Program-made: the position numbers and the translations under genes | The notes under the pieces: generated by a model | Seen by the model: the letters and a program-made list of their open reading frames with translations, nothing else | The model's database searches: none | What the model was told of the DNA's origin: nothing | Source: an uncultured bacterium | GTDB taxonomy: Bacteria; Pseudomonadota; Alphaproteobacteria; Sphingomonadales; Sphingomonadaceae | NCBI GenBank assembly: GCA_942636505.2 | Contig: CALOGB020000055.1 | Span: forward strand, 186,001-250,000 | DNA length: 64,000 bases | Direction of reading: 5' to 3' | Shown here: positions 27,073 through 35,986 of the stretch, piece by piece | Layout: each line of letters starts with the position of its first letter | Numbering within the stretch: position 1 is the stretch's first letter

Positions 27073-27480
27073 TTAGTCTTCGTCGGTGAAGGTCGGCACG
27101 GGTGGCGGCGCCGGTGCGTCGCCGAATGCCCACATCCGCTCCAGATTGTAGAAGCTGCGGACTTCGGGGCGGAACAGGTGGACGATTACGTCGGTCGCGT
27201 CGATCAGCACCCAGTCCGCGGTCGGCAGGCCTTCGATCTTAACCGGGCGCTTAAACTCGGCCTTGATCCGCTCGGCCAGCTTCTGCGCCATCGAGGCGAC
27301 CTGGCGGGTCGAACGACCGCTGGCGATCACCATGTAATCGGCGATGCTGGTCTTGCCCGCGAGCGGGATCGAGATGGTCTCGACCGCCTGGTCGTCGTCG
27401 AGCGACGCGAGGATCAGGCGATGAAGCGCCTCAACCTCTTCGGGGTCGGTCGCGCGAGGGGCAGTAGGGGAAGTGGCCAA
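27073..27480 (-). CDS. rsfS: Ribosome silencing factor
   Basis: 135 residues of the RsfS/YbeB/Iojap family, which binds uL14 and blocks subunit joining in starvation. The core GKTSIADYMVIASGRSTRQV and the segment DWVLIDATDVIVHLF are diagnostic. The C-terminal tail (about 25 residues, proline-rich) is variable in the family. It starts one base after the nadD stop region, in the proA-nadD-rsfS-rlmH run. Confidence 0.95.
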   Translation of the reverse strand: MATSPTAPRATDPEEVEALHRLILASLDDDQAVETISIPLAGKTSIADYMVIASGRSTRQVASMAQKLAERIKAEFKRPVKIEGLPTADWVLIDATDVIVHLFRPEVRSFYNLERMWAFGDAPAPPPVPTFTDED

Positions 27481-27481
27481 G

Positions 27482-28111
27482 TCAGCTCCTGGGTAAGACT
27501 ACCGAGCCAGCAACGTGCTGGGCCCAGTCGGGATTTTCGGCACGCAGGCCGGTTGCGGAGGTCGGGTCGGGTCGGAAGCGCAACAGCACGAGGGCCGGCA
27601 ATCTCCACGTCGTCCAGCTCTTCGCATGGTCTGTGCGCCGTTGGAAGCGCCGCAGCCAACCCATCGCGGGGGCCGCGAGGGCGCGCCCGTCATATCTCGG
27701 ACGCGCGATTACCGCAATCGGAACCTCGTAGGCGATCTGCCGCCAGTTCTTCCACCGGTGGAAGTCGGCGAGATTGTCCGCACCCATCAACCAGATGAAC
27801 CGCATTTTAGGGTAGCGCCGCTTGAGCTTGCGGATCGTGTCGAGCGTGTAGCGGGTGTGAAGCCGCGCTTCGATGTCGGTAGCGCGGATCGGTGCGCGGC
27901 GGGCCATACCCTGGGCGGATGCGAGGCGCGCGGGAAGCGGCGCCATGTCGTTGGCCGCGTCCTTGAGCGGGTTGCCGGGGGACACCAGCCACCACGCCTC
28001 GTCGAGCGCGAGCGCGTCGATCGCCGCAAGCGTAATGCCACGATGCCCGCCGTGCGCGGGATTGAACGACCCGCCGAGGATACCGACATGGATCAAGGCT
28101 CGATGAACCAA
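27482..28111 (-). CDS. nadD: Nicotinate-nucleotide adenylyltransferase
   Basis: 209 residues; makes nicotinic acid adenine dinucleotide in NAD synthesis, usually essential. The nucleotidyltransferase motif GGSFNPAHGGH (13-23) and WLMGADNLADFHRW are visible. The ATG at 28111 lies 19 bases inside the 3' end of the ParE-like toxin gene; a TTG at 28096 would almost remove that overlap. Either start leaves nadD translation potentially tied to the toxin gene. Confidence 0.93.
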   Translation of the reverse strand: MVHRALIHVGILGGSFNPAHGGHRGITLAAIDALALDEAWWLVSPGNPLKDAANDMAPLPARLASAQGMARRAPIRATDIEARLHTRYTLDTIRKLKRRYPKMRFIWLMGADNLADFHRWKNWRQIAYEVPIAVIARPRYDGRALAAPAMGWLRRFQRRTDHAKSWTTWRLPALVLLRFRPDPTSATGLRAENPDWAQHVAGSVVLPRS

Positions 28112-28377
28112 TTCTCACGTTCATGATGGACCCGAACGACCTGCACCACATTCCCGACTATGCGATATCGAATGAGATAGGGCGTATTGAACACGCGCAG
28201 GATACGATACCCGTCGCGGTGCGGGCGTCCCCCTCGCGAAAAATTCTCGAGAAATCTAGACCTGAACCGGATGGCGACCAGTATCCGTAGAGCCCATTCG
28301 GGATCGGCTTCGGCGGTCAGCCAATCATCGATACCTCGCAAATCGTCCAGCGCAGGCGTCGTCCAGTCTATCCGCAT
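28093..28377 (-). CDS. RelE/ParE-family toxin
   Basis: 94 residues with the ParE-type small toxin fold: an N-terminal helical part (ALDDLRGIDDWLTAE) and a beta-sheet with RPHRDGYRILRVFNTPYLIRYRI and a VQVVRVHHERENW end. Members either poison gyrase (ParE) or cut mRNA (RelE); the HERENW ending resembles ParE. It overlaps the antitoxin gene by 10 bp and nadD by 19 bp. No frame damage is seen, so it is probably functional. Confidence 0.88.
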   Translation of the reverse strand: MRIDWTTPALDDLRGIDDWLTAEADPEWALRILVAIRFRSRFLENFSRGGRPHRDGYRILRVFNTPYLIRYRIVGNVVQVVRVHHERENWFIEP

Positions 28378-28628
28378 CGTGATTTGTGGCGCTCGATCAT
28401 CTGATCGAGTTCCGCCATTACCACCTCGTGCGGCACGACATCGCCCCGATCCGCGGCATCGATGCCGACCTGAATGAAAGCGTGGTAGTCCGCTTCGCTT
28501 TCGGCGACCCGCCTGATCGCTTCGGCCGCGAACTCCGCACCCGTGATACCCTTCGACGCAGCCAAGCTGTCGACGATCGCCATCGTGTCGGTATCGAGTT
28601 CTGCCGTAATTCGCATCGAAGCGCCCAT
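28368..28628 (-). CDS. Ribbon-helix-helix antitoxin (ParD/CopG-like)
   Basis: 86 residues, or 82 from the ATG at 28616 (MRITAELD), which fits the usual beta strand at the start of a ribbon-helix-helix domain. The pattern RITAELDTDTMAIVDSLAASK followed by a helix with AAEAIRRVAES is CopG/ParD-like; the C-terminal half (VGIDAADRGDVVPHEVVMAEL) is the toxin-binding region. It starts 31-43 bp after proA, so it may lack its own strong promoter. Confidence 0.85.
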   Translation of the reverse strand: MGASMRITAELDTDTMAIVDSLAASKGITGAEFAAEAIRRVAESEADYHAFIQVGIDAADRGDVVPHEVVMAELDQMIERHKSRCG

Positions 28629-28659
28629 GAGCGAACGCTACTCCTTCAAAGCCACAGCA

Positions 28660-29922
28660 TCAACCGCGCACCTGCCCGGTGCCGCGGCCGATCCATTTGT
28701 AGGTGGTGAGCCCTTCGAGCGCGACCGGGCCGCGGGCGTGGAGGCGGCCGGTGGCGATACCGATCTCCGCGCCGAGGCCGAACTCGCCGCCGTCGGCGAA
28801 CTGGGTAGAAGCATTCCAGAGAACGATCGCGCTGTCGACTGAGGTCAGAAAACGCTCGGCGACGGCGGCGTCTTTGGCGACGATCGCATCGGTGTGGTGC
28901 GAGCCGTGGCGGGCAATATGCGCTACCGCGCCTTCGAGTCCGTCGACGATCGCGACCGAGGCGATCGCGTCGAGATATTCTGTGTCCCAGTCGGCGGCGC
29001 CGGCGGCGGCGATCTCGGGAACGAGCGCGCGCGCGCCTGCGTCTCCACGGACTTCACAGCCCGTTGCTGCAAGACTTTGGATCAAGGTGGCTGACTCCGC
29101 GTAATCCCGATCGATCAGCAGCGTTTCCATCGAACCGCAGACGCCGGTGCGGCGCATCTTAGCGTCGACGACGACCGCCGCCGCCATCGCAGGGTTAGCC
29201 GACGCATCGACATAGACATGGTTGATGCCGTCGAGATGCGCGAGGACGGGCACGCGCGCTTCGGCCTGAACGCGCGCGACGAGACCCTTGCCGCCGCGGG
29301 GGATGATCAGGTCGATCACCCCGTCCGCCTTCAGCATCGCGCCGACTGCCGCGCGATCGGTGGTCGGCACGAGTTGCACCGCGTCGACGGGCACCCCGCC
29401 CGCCTTCAGTCCCGCGACCAGCGCCGCGTGGATCGCGCGATTGCTCTTCACCGCTTCCGATCCGCCGCGCAGGATCGCAGCGTTGCCGGCCATCACGCAC
29501 AGCGCAGCCGCGTCGGCGGTGACGTTGGGGCGGCTCTCGTAAATGATGCCGATGACGCCGATCGGCACGCGGACGCGCGAGAGCTTAAGTCCGTTCGGAC
29601 GCTCGCTGGCGTCGATCACCTGCCCGACCGGATCGGCGAGCGCAGCCACGGCCGCGACGCCGTCAGCCATCGCCGCGACCCGCGCTTCGTCAAGCCGCAA
29701 CCGATCGAGCAGCGCACCCGACAGACCTGCCTCGCTCGCGCGCGTCATGTCCTCAACGTTCGCCGCAACGATCTCAGCAGATGCCGCACGGATGGACTCA
29801 GCCGCCAATGCAAGCGCCGCGGCTTTAAACGCCGACGGCATCGCTGCTAGAACCAGCGCGGCAGAGCGCGCGCGCGCGCCCATTTCGGCGATCATTTCGG
29901 TCGGATTTTCTGCGTCGGCCAT
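28660..29922 (-). CDS. proA: Glutamate-5-semialdehyde dehydrogenase
   Basis: 420-residue aldehyde dehydrogenase-fold enzyme that reduces gamma-glutamyl phosphate in proline synthesis. The catalytic cysteine is C262 in RRTGVCGSMETLL; the conserved IYESRPNVTADAAALC and IDLIIPRGGKGL segments are present. The start at 29922 (MADAENPTEM) is chosen; the upstream in-frame extension is arginine-rich and not conserved in kind. proB is not next to it. It heads the minus-strand run with the toxin-antitoxin pair and nadD. Confidence 0.95.
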   Translation of the reverse strand: MADAENPTEMIAEMGARARSAALVLAAMPSAFKAAALALAAESIRAASAEIVAANVEDMTRASEAGLSGALLDRLRLDEARVAAMADGVAAVAALADPVGQVIDASERPNGLKLSRVRVPIGVIGIIYESRPNVTADAAALCVMAGNAAILRGGSEAVKSNRAIHAALVAGLKAGGVPVDAVQLVPTTDRAAVGAMLKADGVIDLIIPRGGKGLVARVQAEARVPVLAHLDGINHVYVDASANPAMAAAVVVDAKMRRTGVCGSMETLLIDRDYAESATLIQSLAATGCEVRGDAGARALVPEIAAAGAADWDTEYLDAIASVAIVDGLEGAVAHIARHGSHHTDAIVAKDAAVAERFLTSVDSAIVLWNASTQFADGGEFGLGAEIGIATGRLHARGPVALEGLTTYKWIGRGTGQVRG

Positions 29923-29999
29923 GCCGCACGCGCTACCATGCGAAGCCTCTCGCGCCAACGTCGTGAACTCGTTACGCTGCCGATAATGCAGGGGGACGC

Positions 30000-31109
30000 A
30001 TGACTGGGGATATCGGGGCAGCGGCGGATATCGCCACAGGGACAGCCGTCGGGCGCGCGGTCGAATCGAGTGCGGGCGAAGCGCATGGCGCGCATAAAAG
30101 TCATGGTACGGACGGTGCGCTGTGCCTGAACTGCGGGACGCGGTTACTGGGCGAGCACTGCCATGCCTGCGGCCAATCGGCGCATGTCCACCGCTCGCTT
30201 GGCGGGATCGGGCATGAGATCGCGCACGGCGTGTTCCATTTCGAAGGCAAGATATGGCGGACGTTGCCGCTGCTGGTGCTGCATCCAGGGGCACTCACGC
30301 GGCGGTACGTCAATGGCGAGCGGGCGCGGTTCGTGTCGCCGCTGGCGCTGTTCCTGTTCACCGTCTTCCTGATGTTCGCGACGATCGGCGCGGTCGGCGG
30401 GGAAATGACGAAGGACTTCATCCGGGACGAGCGTACCGGCAAGACGTCCGACTATGCGCGCGAGGCCGCCAGAGCTCGCCTCGCGCTGAACAAAGTCGAG
30501 GCGCAGCAGGAGGTTGCGAAGCGTGCACCCGCCAAATATTCGGGGGAACAGCTTGCCACTCTCGATCGGCAGGCGAGCGCGCTGCGTACCACTGTCCGTG
30601 CGCTCGGGGTAGCCGCGGATATGCAGAATGGCGGGGCCAACGGTACGCTGGTCGACCTGGGCGATTTCAAGACCGGCTGGGAGCGGCTCGACCACGGGAT
30701 CGCCAAGGCGAACGGTAATCCGGGCCTCATGTTCTACAAGCTGCAGACCAGCGCGTATAAATACAGCTGGGGCCTGATTCCGTTGTCCGTGCCGTTCATG
30801 GCGCTACTTTTCCTCTGGCGACGCCGACATCACCTCTACGACCACGCTATCTTCGTGACCTATTCGCTCGCGTTCATGATGCTGCTGACGATCGTGCTGA
30901 TCATCGCGGGCGTGATCGGCGTCGCGGAGGGATGGATCGTGATGGCGGCGATGTGCGTGCCGCCAGTCCATATGTTCGCGCAGCTTCGTGGGGCGTATGA
31001 GTTGCGGAAGTGGTCGGCGGCTTGGCGAACGGTGGCGCTGTTGACGTTCGCGTTCACGGTTTTGCTGGCGTTTATCGTGCTGCTGTTGCTGCATGGTTTG
31101 ACGGACTGA
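30000..31109 (+). CDS. DUF3667 zinc-ribbon membrane protein
   Basis: 369 residues: a polar N terminus, a zinc ribbon with C42, C45, C54 and C57 (CLNCG...CHACGQ), then the DUF3667 core (HEIAHGVFHFEGKIWRTL, LVLHPGALTRRYVNGER) and about five membrane helices (near 117-133 and from 245 onward). A charged soluble loop of about 90 residues (140-235) separates the first helix from the rest. The function of the family is not known. It is divergent from proA, 77 bp apart. Confidence 0.85.
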   Translation: MTGDIGAAADIATGTAVGRAVESSAGEAHGAHKSHGTDGALCLNCGTRLLGEHCHACGQSAHVHRSLGGIGHEIAHGVFHFEGKIWRTLPLLVLHPGALTRRYVNGERARFVSPLALFLFTVFLMFATIGAVGGEMTKDFIRDERTGKTSDYAREAARARLALNKVEAQQEVAKRAPAKYSGEQLATLDRQASALRTTVRALGVAADMQNGGANGTLVDLGDFKTGWERLDHGIAKANGNPGLMFYKLQTSAYKYSWGLIPLSVPFMALLFLWRRRHHLYDHAIFVTYSLAFMMLLTIVLIIAGVIGVAEGWIVMAAMCVPPVHMFAQLRGAYELRKWSAAWRTVALLTFAFTVLLAFIVLLLLHGLTD

Positions 31110-31135
31110 ACGTTATCAGGCGGGTTCTGCCAACT

Positions 31136-31209
31136 CCCGTTCGTGCTGAGCGAAGTCGAAGCACCTTCGCGCGGGGCATGTCCTTCGACTTCGCTCAGGA
31201 CGAACGGGG
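31136..31209. repeat. Palindromic repeat pair (single-copy family in window)
   Basis: CCCGTTCGTGCTGAGCGAAG facing CTTCGCTCAGGACGAACGGG, arms of about 25 bases with one or two mismatches and a 20-base centre. It lies just after the DUF3667 gene and before the convergent secreted-protein gene, so it may also end transcription in both directions. Confidence 0.75.
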
Positions 31210-31259
31210 GAAAGAGGACACCCTCGACATCCTTAACTTCCCCACGACTCCGAACATTC

Positions 31260-31637
31260 TCAACGGCAGGGGTAGAGGTTCGCCAGGACACGGGCGTAGC
31301 CATCCTTGAGCGGGCGCTTCTGGTAGCTGGCGGGAAGTTCGTTCAGGCCGTCGAGCATGTCCATGATGCCGACCGACTCGCCTTCCGGAACACACGCGAT
31401 CGGTGGTTTACCGGCGGCAGCGCGCGCGGCGCGTTCGGCCTTCAACTGATTGGTCGCGGCCTTGGCTTCGGCCTTCAGGGCGGGGAGGTCGGGGGACATC
31501 AGCGCCATCGGGCCCTGGTCGCGCAGCGCGTTGGCGCGGGCGAGGAAGGTGCCGACGGTCATCGCCGCGTTCGCCGGCATCGCCACGCCGACCATGAGCA
31601 ACGCTGCGACCATAGCCTTGGAACGTGAATACGACAT
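31260..31637 (-). CDS. Small secreted protein, weakly Rap1a/Tai-like
   Basis: 125 residues with a signal peptide (cleavage near ANA-AM). The mature part has a helical first half and a second half PPIACVPEGESVGIMDMLDG ending in ANLYPCR, with two cysteines positioned as in Rap1a/Tai-type immunity-fold proteins (IC-P-G ... L-PC). That resemblance is by eye only. No type VI effector gene is nearby, so an immunity role is not supported here. A hairpin covers its ribosome site. Confidence 0.7.
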   Translation of the reverse strand: MSYSRSKAMVAALLMVGVAMPANAAMTVGTFLARANALRDQGPMALMSPDLPALKAEAKAATNQLKAERAARAAAGKPPIACVPEGESVGIMDMLDGLNELPASYQKRPLKDGYARVLANLYPCR

Positions 31638-31665
31638 GGGCGGCCTTTCCGAGAAAAGACCGCCC
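31638..31665 (-). promoter_or_regulatory. Hairpin abutting the start codon of the small secreted protein
   Basis: GGGCGG (31638-31643) pairs with CCGCCC (31660-31665), loop of 16 bases that includes the AAAGG ribosome site read on the minus strand. The hairpin ends on the base before the ATG (31637). It could terminate ftsH transcription (35 bp after the ftsH stop) although no long T run follows, or hide the ribosome site. Confidence 0.5.
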
Positions 31666-31700
31666 GTACAGCTACTTAGGTGACTGCCCGATGAACCGGA

Positions 31701-33707
31701 TCACGCCCCCAAAGGGGTCGGCGTTCCGAACGGACCCGACGGACGCCGCGTCTTCGGGATCGACGTACCCGCACGCGGGACGGTCGATGCGTTCGCACCC
31801 GGATCCGGACGATCGAGATCCTCGCCCGCGATCAGCTTCTTGATCTCGTCACCGGTCAGCGTCTCGAACTCGAGCAACGCGCCGGCCACGGTGTGAAGCT
31901 GGTCGACGTGATCGCTCAGCACCTGCTTGGCGCGGTCGAGACCACCTTCGACGATCCGCTTGATCTCGTCGTCGATCAGCTGCGCGGTCTGGTTCGACAT
32001 GCGCGACGGACGGCTCGACGAGTAGCCGAGGAACGACTCGCCCTCGGGCTCCCCGTATTCCAGCGGTCCAACCTTGTCCGACATGCCCCAACGCGTCACC
32101 ATGTCGCGGGCCAGACCCGTGGCGTACTGGATGTCGCCCGAGGCGCCGCTCGAAACCTTGTCGTAGCCGAAGATGACTTCCTCGGCGACGCGGCCGCCCA
32201 TCGAGACCGCGAGGTTCGCGTACATCTTGTCGCGGTGATAGCTGTACGAGTCTCGCTCGGGCAGACGCATCACCATGCCCAGCGCACGACCGCGCGGAAT
32301 GATCGTCGCCTTGTGGATCGGATCCGACGCAGCCTCGTGCATCGCGACGACGGCGTGGCCGGCCTCGTGATACGCGGTCATCCGCTTCTCGTCGTCGGTC
32401 ATGACCATGCTGCGACGCTCTGCGCCCATCATGACCTTGTCCTTGGCCTCCTCGAACTCGGCCATCGCCACCAAACGCTTGCCCTTGCGTGCCGCATGCA
32501 GCGCCGCCTCGTTGACGAGGTTGGCGAGATCGGCACCCGAGAAGCCCGGCGTGCCGCGTGCGATGACTCGCGCGTCGACGTCGGGTGCGAGCGGCACCTT
32601 CTTCATGTGGACTTCGAGGATTTTGATGCGACCCTCGATATCCGGCCGCGGCACGGTGACCTGCCGATCGAAACGGCCCGGACGCAACAGCGCAGGGTCG
32701 AGCACGTCCGGACGGTTGGTCGCGGCGATGATGATGATGCCTTCGTTCGCCTCGAAGCCGTCCATTTCGACCAGCAGCTGGTTCAGCGTCTGCTCGCGCT
32801 CGTCGTTACCGTTGCCAAGGCCTGCGCCACGGTGACGACCGACCGCATCGATTTCGTCGATGAAGACGATACACGGTGCGGACTTCTTGGCCTGCTCGAA
32901 CATGTCGCGGACGCGGCTCGCACCGACGCCGACGAACATCTCGACGAAGTCCGAACCCGAGATCGTGAAGAACGGCACGCCAGCCTCACCCGCGATCGCG
33001 CGGGCGAGCAACGTCTTGCCGGTACCCGGCGAGCCAACCAGCAGCGCGCCCTTGGGGATTTTGCCGCCAAGGCGCGCGAACTTGGTCGGGTCCTTCAGGA
33101 ACTCGACGATCTCCTCGAGCTCTTCGCGAGCCTCGTCGATGCCGGCGACGTCCTGGAAGGTGACCTTACCCTCCTTCTGCGTCAGCATCTTCGCGCGGCT
33201 TTTACCGAAGCCCATCGCGCCCGAGCCCGAGTTTTTCTGCATCTGCTTCAACACGAAGAACGCGATGCCGAGAAACAGCAGGAACGGTAGCGACTGGTAC
33301 AGCAGCAGCGCCAGCATCGACGGGCCCTCTTCGGGCTTCGCGCTGATCGAGACGCCCTTCTCGCGCAGCTTCGGCACGAGCATCGAGTCCGGAATCGGAT
33401 ACGACTTGAACTTATCGCCGGTGGACAGCGTCCCCGAGATCATGTCGCGCGAGATGTTGACGTCCTTGACGGTGCCTTCGTCGACCTTATCGAGAAACGC
33501 CGAATACGCGATCGTGTTGCCACCCGACGCAGCCGTGCGGCCGTCGAACATGGTCACGAACAGCGCCAGCGCGAGCAGGATGCCGACCCAGATCAACAGG
33601 CTCTTCATCCAAGGATTGCCGCCGCCGCCGTTTTCGGGACCGCCATTGCCGGGGCCGCCGTTTCCGGGGCCCTGGGGCTTCTGACCGCGGTTGTCGTTGT
33701 CGCTCAT
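31701..33707 (-). CDS. ftsH: ATP-dependent zinc metalloprotease FtsH
   Basis: 668-residue membrane AAA+ protease. The N terminus carries a Gly/Asn/Pro repeat tract ([16 protein letters not shown], 13-28), then a first helix (35-53), periplasmic domain, second helix (133-153), Walker A GSPGTGKT (225-232, serine in place of the usual proline), Walker B FIDEIDA (283-289) and the zinc site HEAGH (447-451). The start at 33707 (MSDNDNRG) is preferred; a longer frame begins in a non-conserved stretch. It follows tilS by 100 bp. Confidence 0.97.
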   Translation of the reverse strand: MSDNDNRGQKPQGPGNGGPGNGGPENGGGGNPWMKSLLIWVGILLALALFVTMFDGRTAASGGNTIAYSAFLDKVDEGTVKDVNISRDMISGTLSTGDKFKSYPIPDSMLVPKLREKGVSISAKPEEGPSMLALLLYQSLPFLLFLGIAFFVLKQMQKNSGSGAMGFGKSRAKMLTQKEGKVTFQDVAGIDEAREELEEIVEFLKDPTKFARLGGKIPKGALLVGSPGTGKTLLARAIAGEAGVPFFTISGSDFVEMFVGVGASRVRDMFEQAKKSAPCIVFIDEIDAVGRHRGAGLGNGNDEREQTLNQLLVEMDGFEANEGIIIIAATNRPDVLDPALLRPGRFDRQVTVPRPDIEGRIKILEVHMKKVPLAPDVDARVIARGTPGFSGADLANLVNEAALHAARKGKRLVAMAEFEEAKDKVMMGAERRSMVMTDDEKRMTAYHEAGHAVVAMHEAASDPIHKATIIPRGRALGMVMRLPERDSYSYHRDKMYANLAVSMGGRVAEEVIFGYDKVSSGASGDIQYATGLARDMVTRWGMSDKVGPLEYGEPEGESFLGYSSSRPSRMSNQTAQLIDDEIKRIVEGGLDRAKQVLSDHVDQLHTVAGALLEFETLTGDEIKKLIAGEDLDRPDPGANASTVPRAGTSIPKTRRPSGPFGTPTPLGA

Positions 33708-33807
33708 GGGTGCACGATACCTTTCACCGCACAAGATAAGCGTGCGCAAGTTAATGGCAATGGAACAACGCGTGACTTGCGTTGATCAGTGTGAACGGAC
33801 GGGCGCG

Positions 33808-34773
33808 CTAAGCGGTTCGGCGCGGTGGCGCCTGTCGGAAGCGCCAGACGTCGCCGCGAACGCTGGCGATGATCCCGGCCTGAGTGGTCCGTTTACCGGC
33901 CATCAACGAGTCGAGCAGGCTTTCGATGTTGGCGGCCTCGGTCCATTCGGGCGCGACGATGCCGGCGTCGGTGCGGACCGTGCCGATCGCGCGGCGCGCG
34001 AGGCGGCGGAGAATTTCACGGGGCAGTTTCTCGACCGCGAGCTTCACTTCGCCGCCACCGACCTTGGCGCGTTCGGTCCAGATCCAGTCGACCATCGCGC
34101 GGACATCGGTGTCGGTCTCGGCAAGCGCCGCAGCGGCGCGCGCGAGGTTGGGCGTGCCGAGCCATTCGTTCTGGTCGAGCAACCGGCGGAAGCGGGTGCG
34201 ATCGTGGCGGTCGTCGTGGTTCGAGGGATCGTCGAAGAACGGTACTTCCGCACGGCGGACGATCGCGCGGAGTTCGGCGCGGCGCCAGTCGAGCAAGGGG
34301 CGGATAACCGTGACGCCGTGGACTTCGGTGCGGGCGCGGACTCCGGCGAGTCCGGCAAGACCGGAGCCGCGGGCGGCGCGCATGAGGAAGGTCTCGGCCT
34401 GGTCGTCGGCGTGATGGCCGGTGACGAGCGCCTCTGCCCCGATCGCGCGGGCGTGGTCGGTGAGGAGGGCGTAGCGCGTGGTGCGGGCCTGCGCCTGGAT
34501 GCTGGCACCGGTGATCGGTTCGCTGGGGGCGAGCGTGGCGTGCGGGATGCCGAGGGTGGCGCAGTGGGCGGCGACCATCGCGGACTCCTCCACTGCTTCG
34601 GGGCGGAGGCGGTGATCGATGCTCGCGACCGTGAAGCCAGGGGGGAGCGCTTCGTGTGCGAGGGTGAGCATCGCCATGCTGTCCGGGCCGCCGGAGACGG
34701 CGAACAGCGGGTTGACGATGTCGCTTGCAAGGCGCGCGAAGTCGGCGGCGAAGCGGCGTCCTTCTTCGGTCAT
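33808..34773 (-). CDS. tilS: tRNA(Ile)-lysidine synthetase
   Basis: 321-residue PP-loop ATPase that puts lysine on C34 of the CAU-anticodon tRNA(Ile), an essential step for reading AUA. The PP-loop SGGPDS is at 27-32; IDHRLRPE, TGHHADDQAETFLMR and a GLAGVRAR stretch follow as in the family. The C-terminal substrate domain of the longer E. coli protein is short here, as usual in alphaproteobacteria. Conserved order cpoB-tilS-ftsH. Confidence 0.94.
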   Translation of the reverse strand: MTEEGRRFAADFARLASDIVNPLFAVSGGPDSMAMLTLAHEALPPGFTVASIDHRLRPEAVEESAMVAAHCATLGIPHATLAPSEPITGASIQAQARTTRYALLTDHARAIGAEALVTGHHADDQAETFLMRAARGSGLAGLAGVRARTEVHGVTVIRPLLDWRRAELRAIVRRAEVPFFDDPSNHDDRHDRTRFRRLLDQNEWLGTPNLARAAAALAETDTDVRAMVDWIWTERAKVGGGEVKLAVEKLPREILRRLARRAIGTVRTDAGIVAPEWTEAANIESLLDSLMAGKRTTQAGIIASVRGDVWRFRQAPPRRTA

Positions 34774-34803
34774 GCGGAAACAGTCCTGACCATGGAAAGT
34801 TCG

Positions 34804-34907
34804 CCACCCCGGCGGAGGCCGGGGCCCAGTTGAGAGACGTTGCTGATCGAACGCTGCGATCCGTTACTGCGACCTTTCCAACTGGGCCCCGGCCTCCGCC
34901 GGGGTGG
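34804..34907. repeat. Paired palindromic repeat, family A, copy 2
   Basis: Same design as 11973-12076, with GGCGGAGGCC in the arm instead of GGCGAAGGCC and the centre containing CGTTACTGCGACCTTTCC. It separates tilS from cpoB, so it would be transcribed if these genes share a message. Confidence 0.85.
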
Positions 34908-34966
34908 GGCTGGTTTGCGAGGTGCAGACACGAACAGAAGGTCACGCTTAGCCATCAAGAGATCGC

Positions 34967-35890
34967 TTACTTGCACTTCGCCGCGCTGCGCCCGGCGGCG
35001 ACCTGACCCTTCATCGCCGCCGCCATCTTGGCGCCGTAGACGTCGTTCAGCTCGTCATACACCTTGCACGCATCTGCCGGCTTGTTGAGCTTGGTCAGCG
35101 CCTGCCCCAGATACAGCAAGCTGTCCGGCGCGCGCTCCCCCTCGGGCATCTTCTTGTAATTGTCGTAGAACGCCATCGACGCGAGGCTCGGCTTGCCTTC
35201 GTCGAGATACGATCGGCCGAGCAGATTCTGCGCGTAGCTGGCACGCTTGCTCTTGGGGTATTCGGCGACGACCTTCTTCAGCTGGGCCTCGGCCTGCGGG
35301 TATTGCTTGGCCGCCCAGAGGCGATAGCCGTACATATACTCGTCCTCCGCCGGATCGCCGGTCGAGGGCTTCTCGACCGATACCTTGGTCGGTGTCGCCG
35401 CGCCGGGCTTGCTCGCGGTTTCGGGGCGCGTGGTCGGGCGCAAGGGGCCGCTCGACTGGTCATCGGACTCGATCGGGCCGCCAGTCCCCGCCCCCGTCGC
35501 GATCGGCGCGGGGCCGGTCTCGAGCGTCTTCAGACGGGCGTCGTACGAGCGGCGATAATTGTCGAACGCGTCCTGCAACTGGCGGGTGCGGTTCTGGTTC
35601 TGCTCGATCTGTTCGGTGAGCGAGGTCATCTGCTGTTCGAGCGACGTGACGCGCTGGTTCACGTCGGCGAGCGCGCTGGTCGCGGGCGAGCCTGGGCCGG
35701 GGCCCTGCTCGTTCTGTGGCGCTCGGACTTCGGGCTGGAGCATCTGGCCCGCACCGCCCGGGAAGACCTTGCGCTGGACCGCGCGCATTTCGCTTTCGAG
35801 CTTGCCGACGCGGCCCTCGACATTTTGTGCCTGTACGGCAGCGGGCAACAGGGCCGCGAGGCAGACGCCGACCAGAATTGACTTACGCAT
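34967..35890 (-). CDS. cpoB: Tol-Pal system / cell-division coordinator CpoB (YbgF)
   Basis: 307 residues: signal peptide (MRKSILVGVCLAALLPAAVQA), an N-terminal coiled coil (about 65-120, heptads with LEQQMTSLTEQIEQNQ), a low-complexity Thr/Pro/Ala linker (125-180) and a TPR region (about 188-300; DEYMYGYRLWAAKQYPQAE). The protein works in the periplasm with TolA to time outer-membrane constriction with wall synthesis. The start at 35890 is preferred over the ATG three codons upstream. Confidence 0.92.
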   Translation of the reverse strand: MRKSILVGVCLAALLPAAVQAQNVEGRVGKLESEMRAVQRKVFPGGAGQMLQPEVRAPQNEQGPGPGSPATSALADVNQRVTSLEQQMTSLTEQIEQNQNRTRQLQDAFDNYRRSYDARLKTLETGPAPIATGAGTGGPIESDDQSSGPLRPTTRPETASKPGAATPTKVSVEKPSTGDPAEDEYMYGYRLWAAKQYPQAEAQLKKVVAEYPKSKRASYAQNLLGRSYLDEGKPSLASMAFYDNYKKMPEGERAPDSLLYLGQALTKLNKPADACKVYDELNDVYGAKMAAAMKGQVAAGRSAAKCK

Positions 35891-35986
35891 GGGCCACACC
35901 CCCCGGTGGATTGGTTAATCGTCCGGGTATAGCTGCACTACCCATCCTGTCGCCAGCCTTAAGACCCTGGCGATGGTCGGCTGCAA

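Noticed and set aside
28093-28628. Toxin-antitoxin pair as part of a prophage or integrative element
   Set aside because: No integrase, attachment duplication or phage gene lies near; neighbours are housekeeping genes in a normal order.
31260-31637. Type VI immunity protein
   Set aside because: Resemblance to Rap1a/Tai is limited to cysteine spacing and a few residues, and no effector or secretion genes are in the window.
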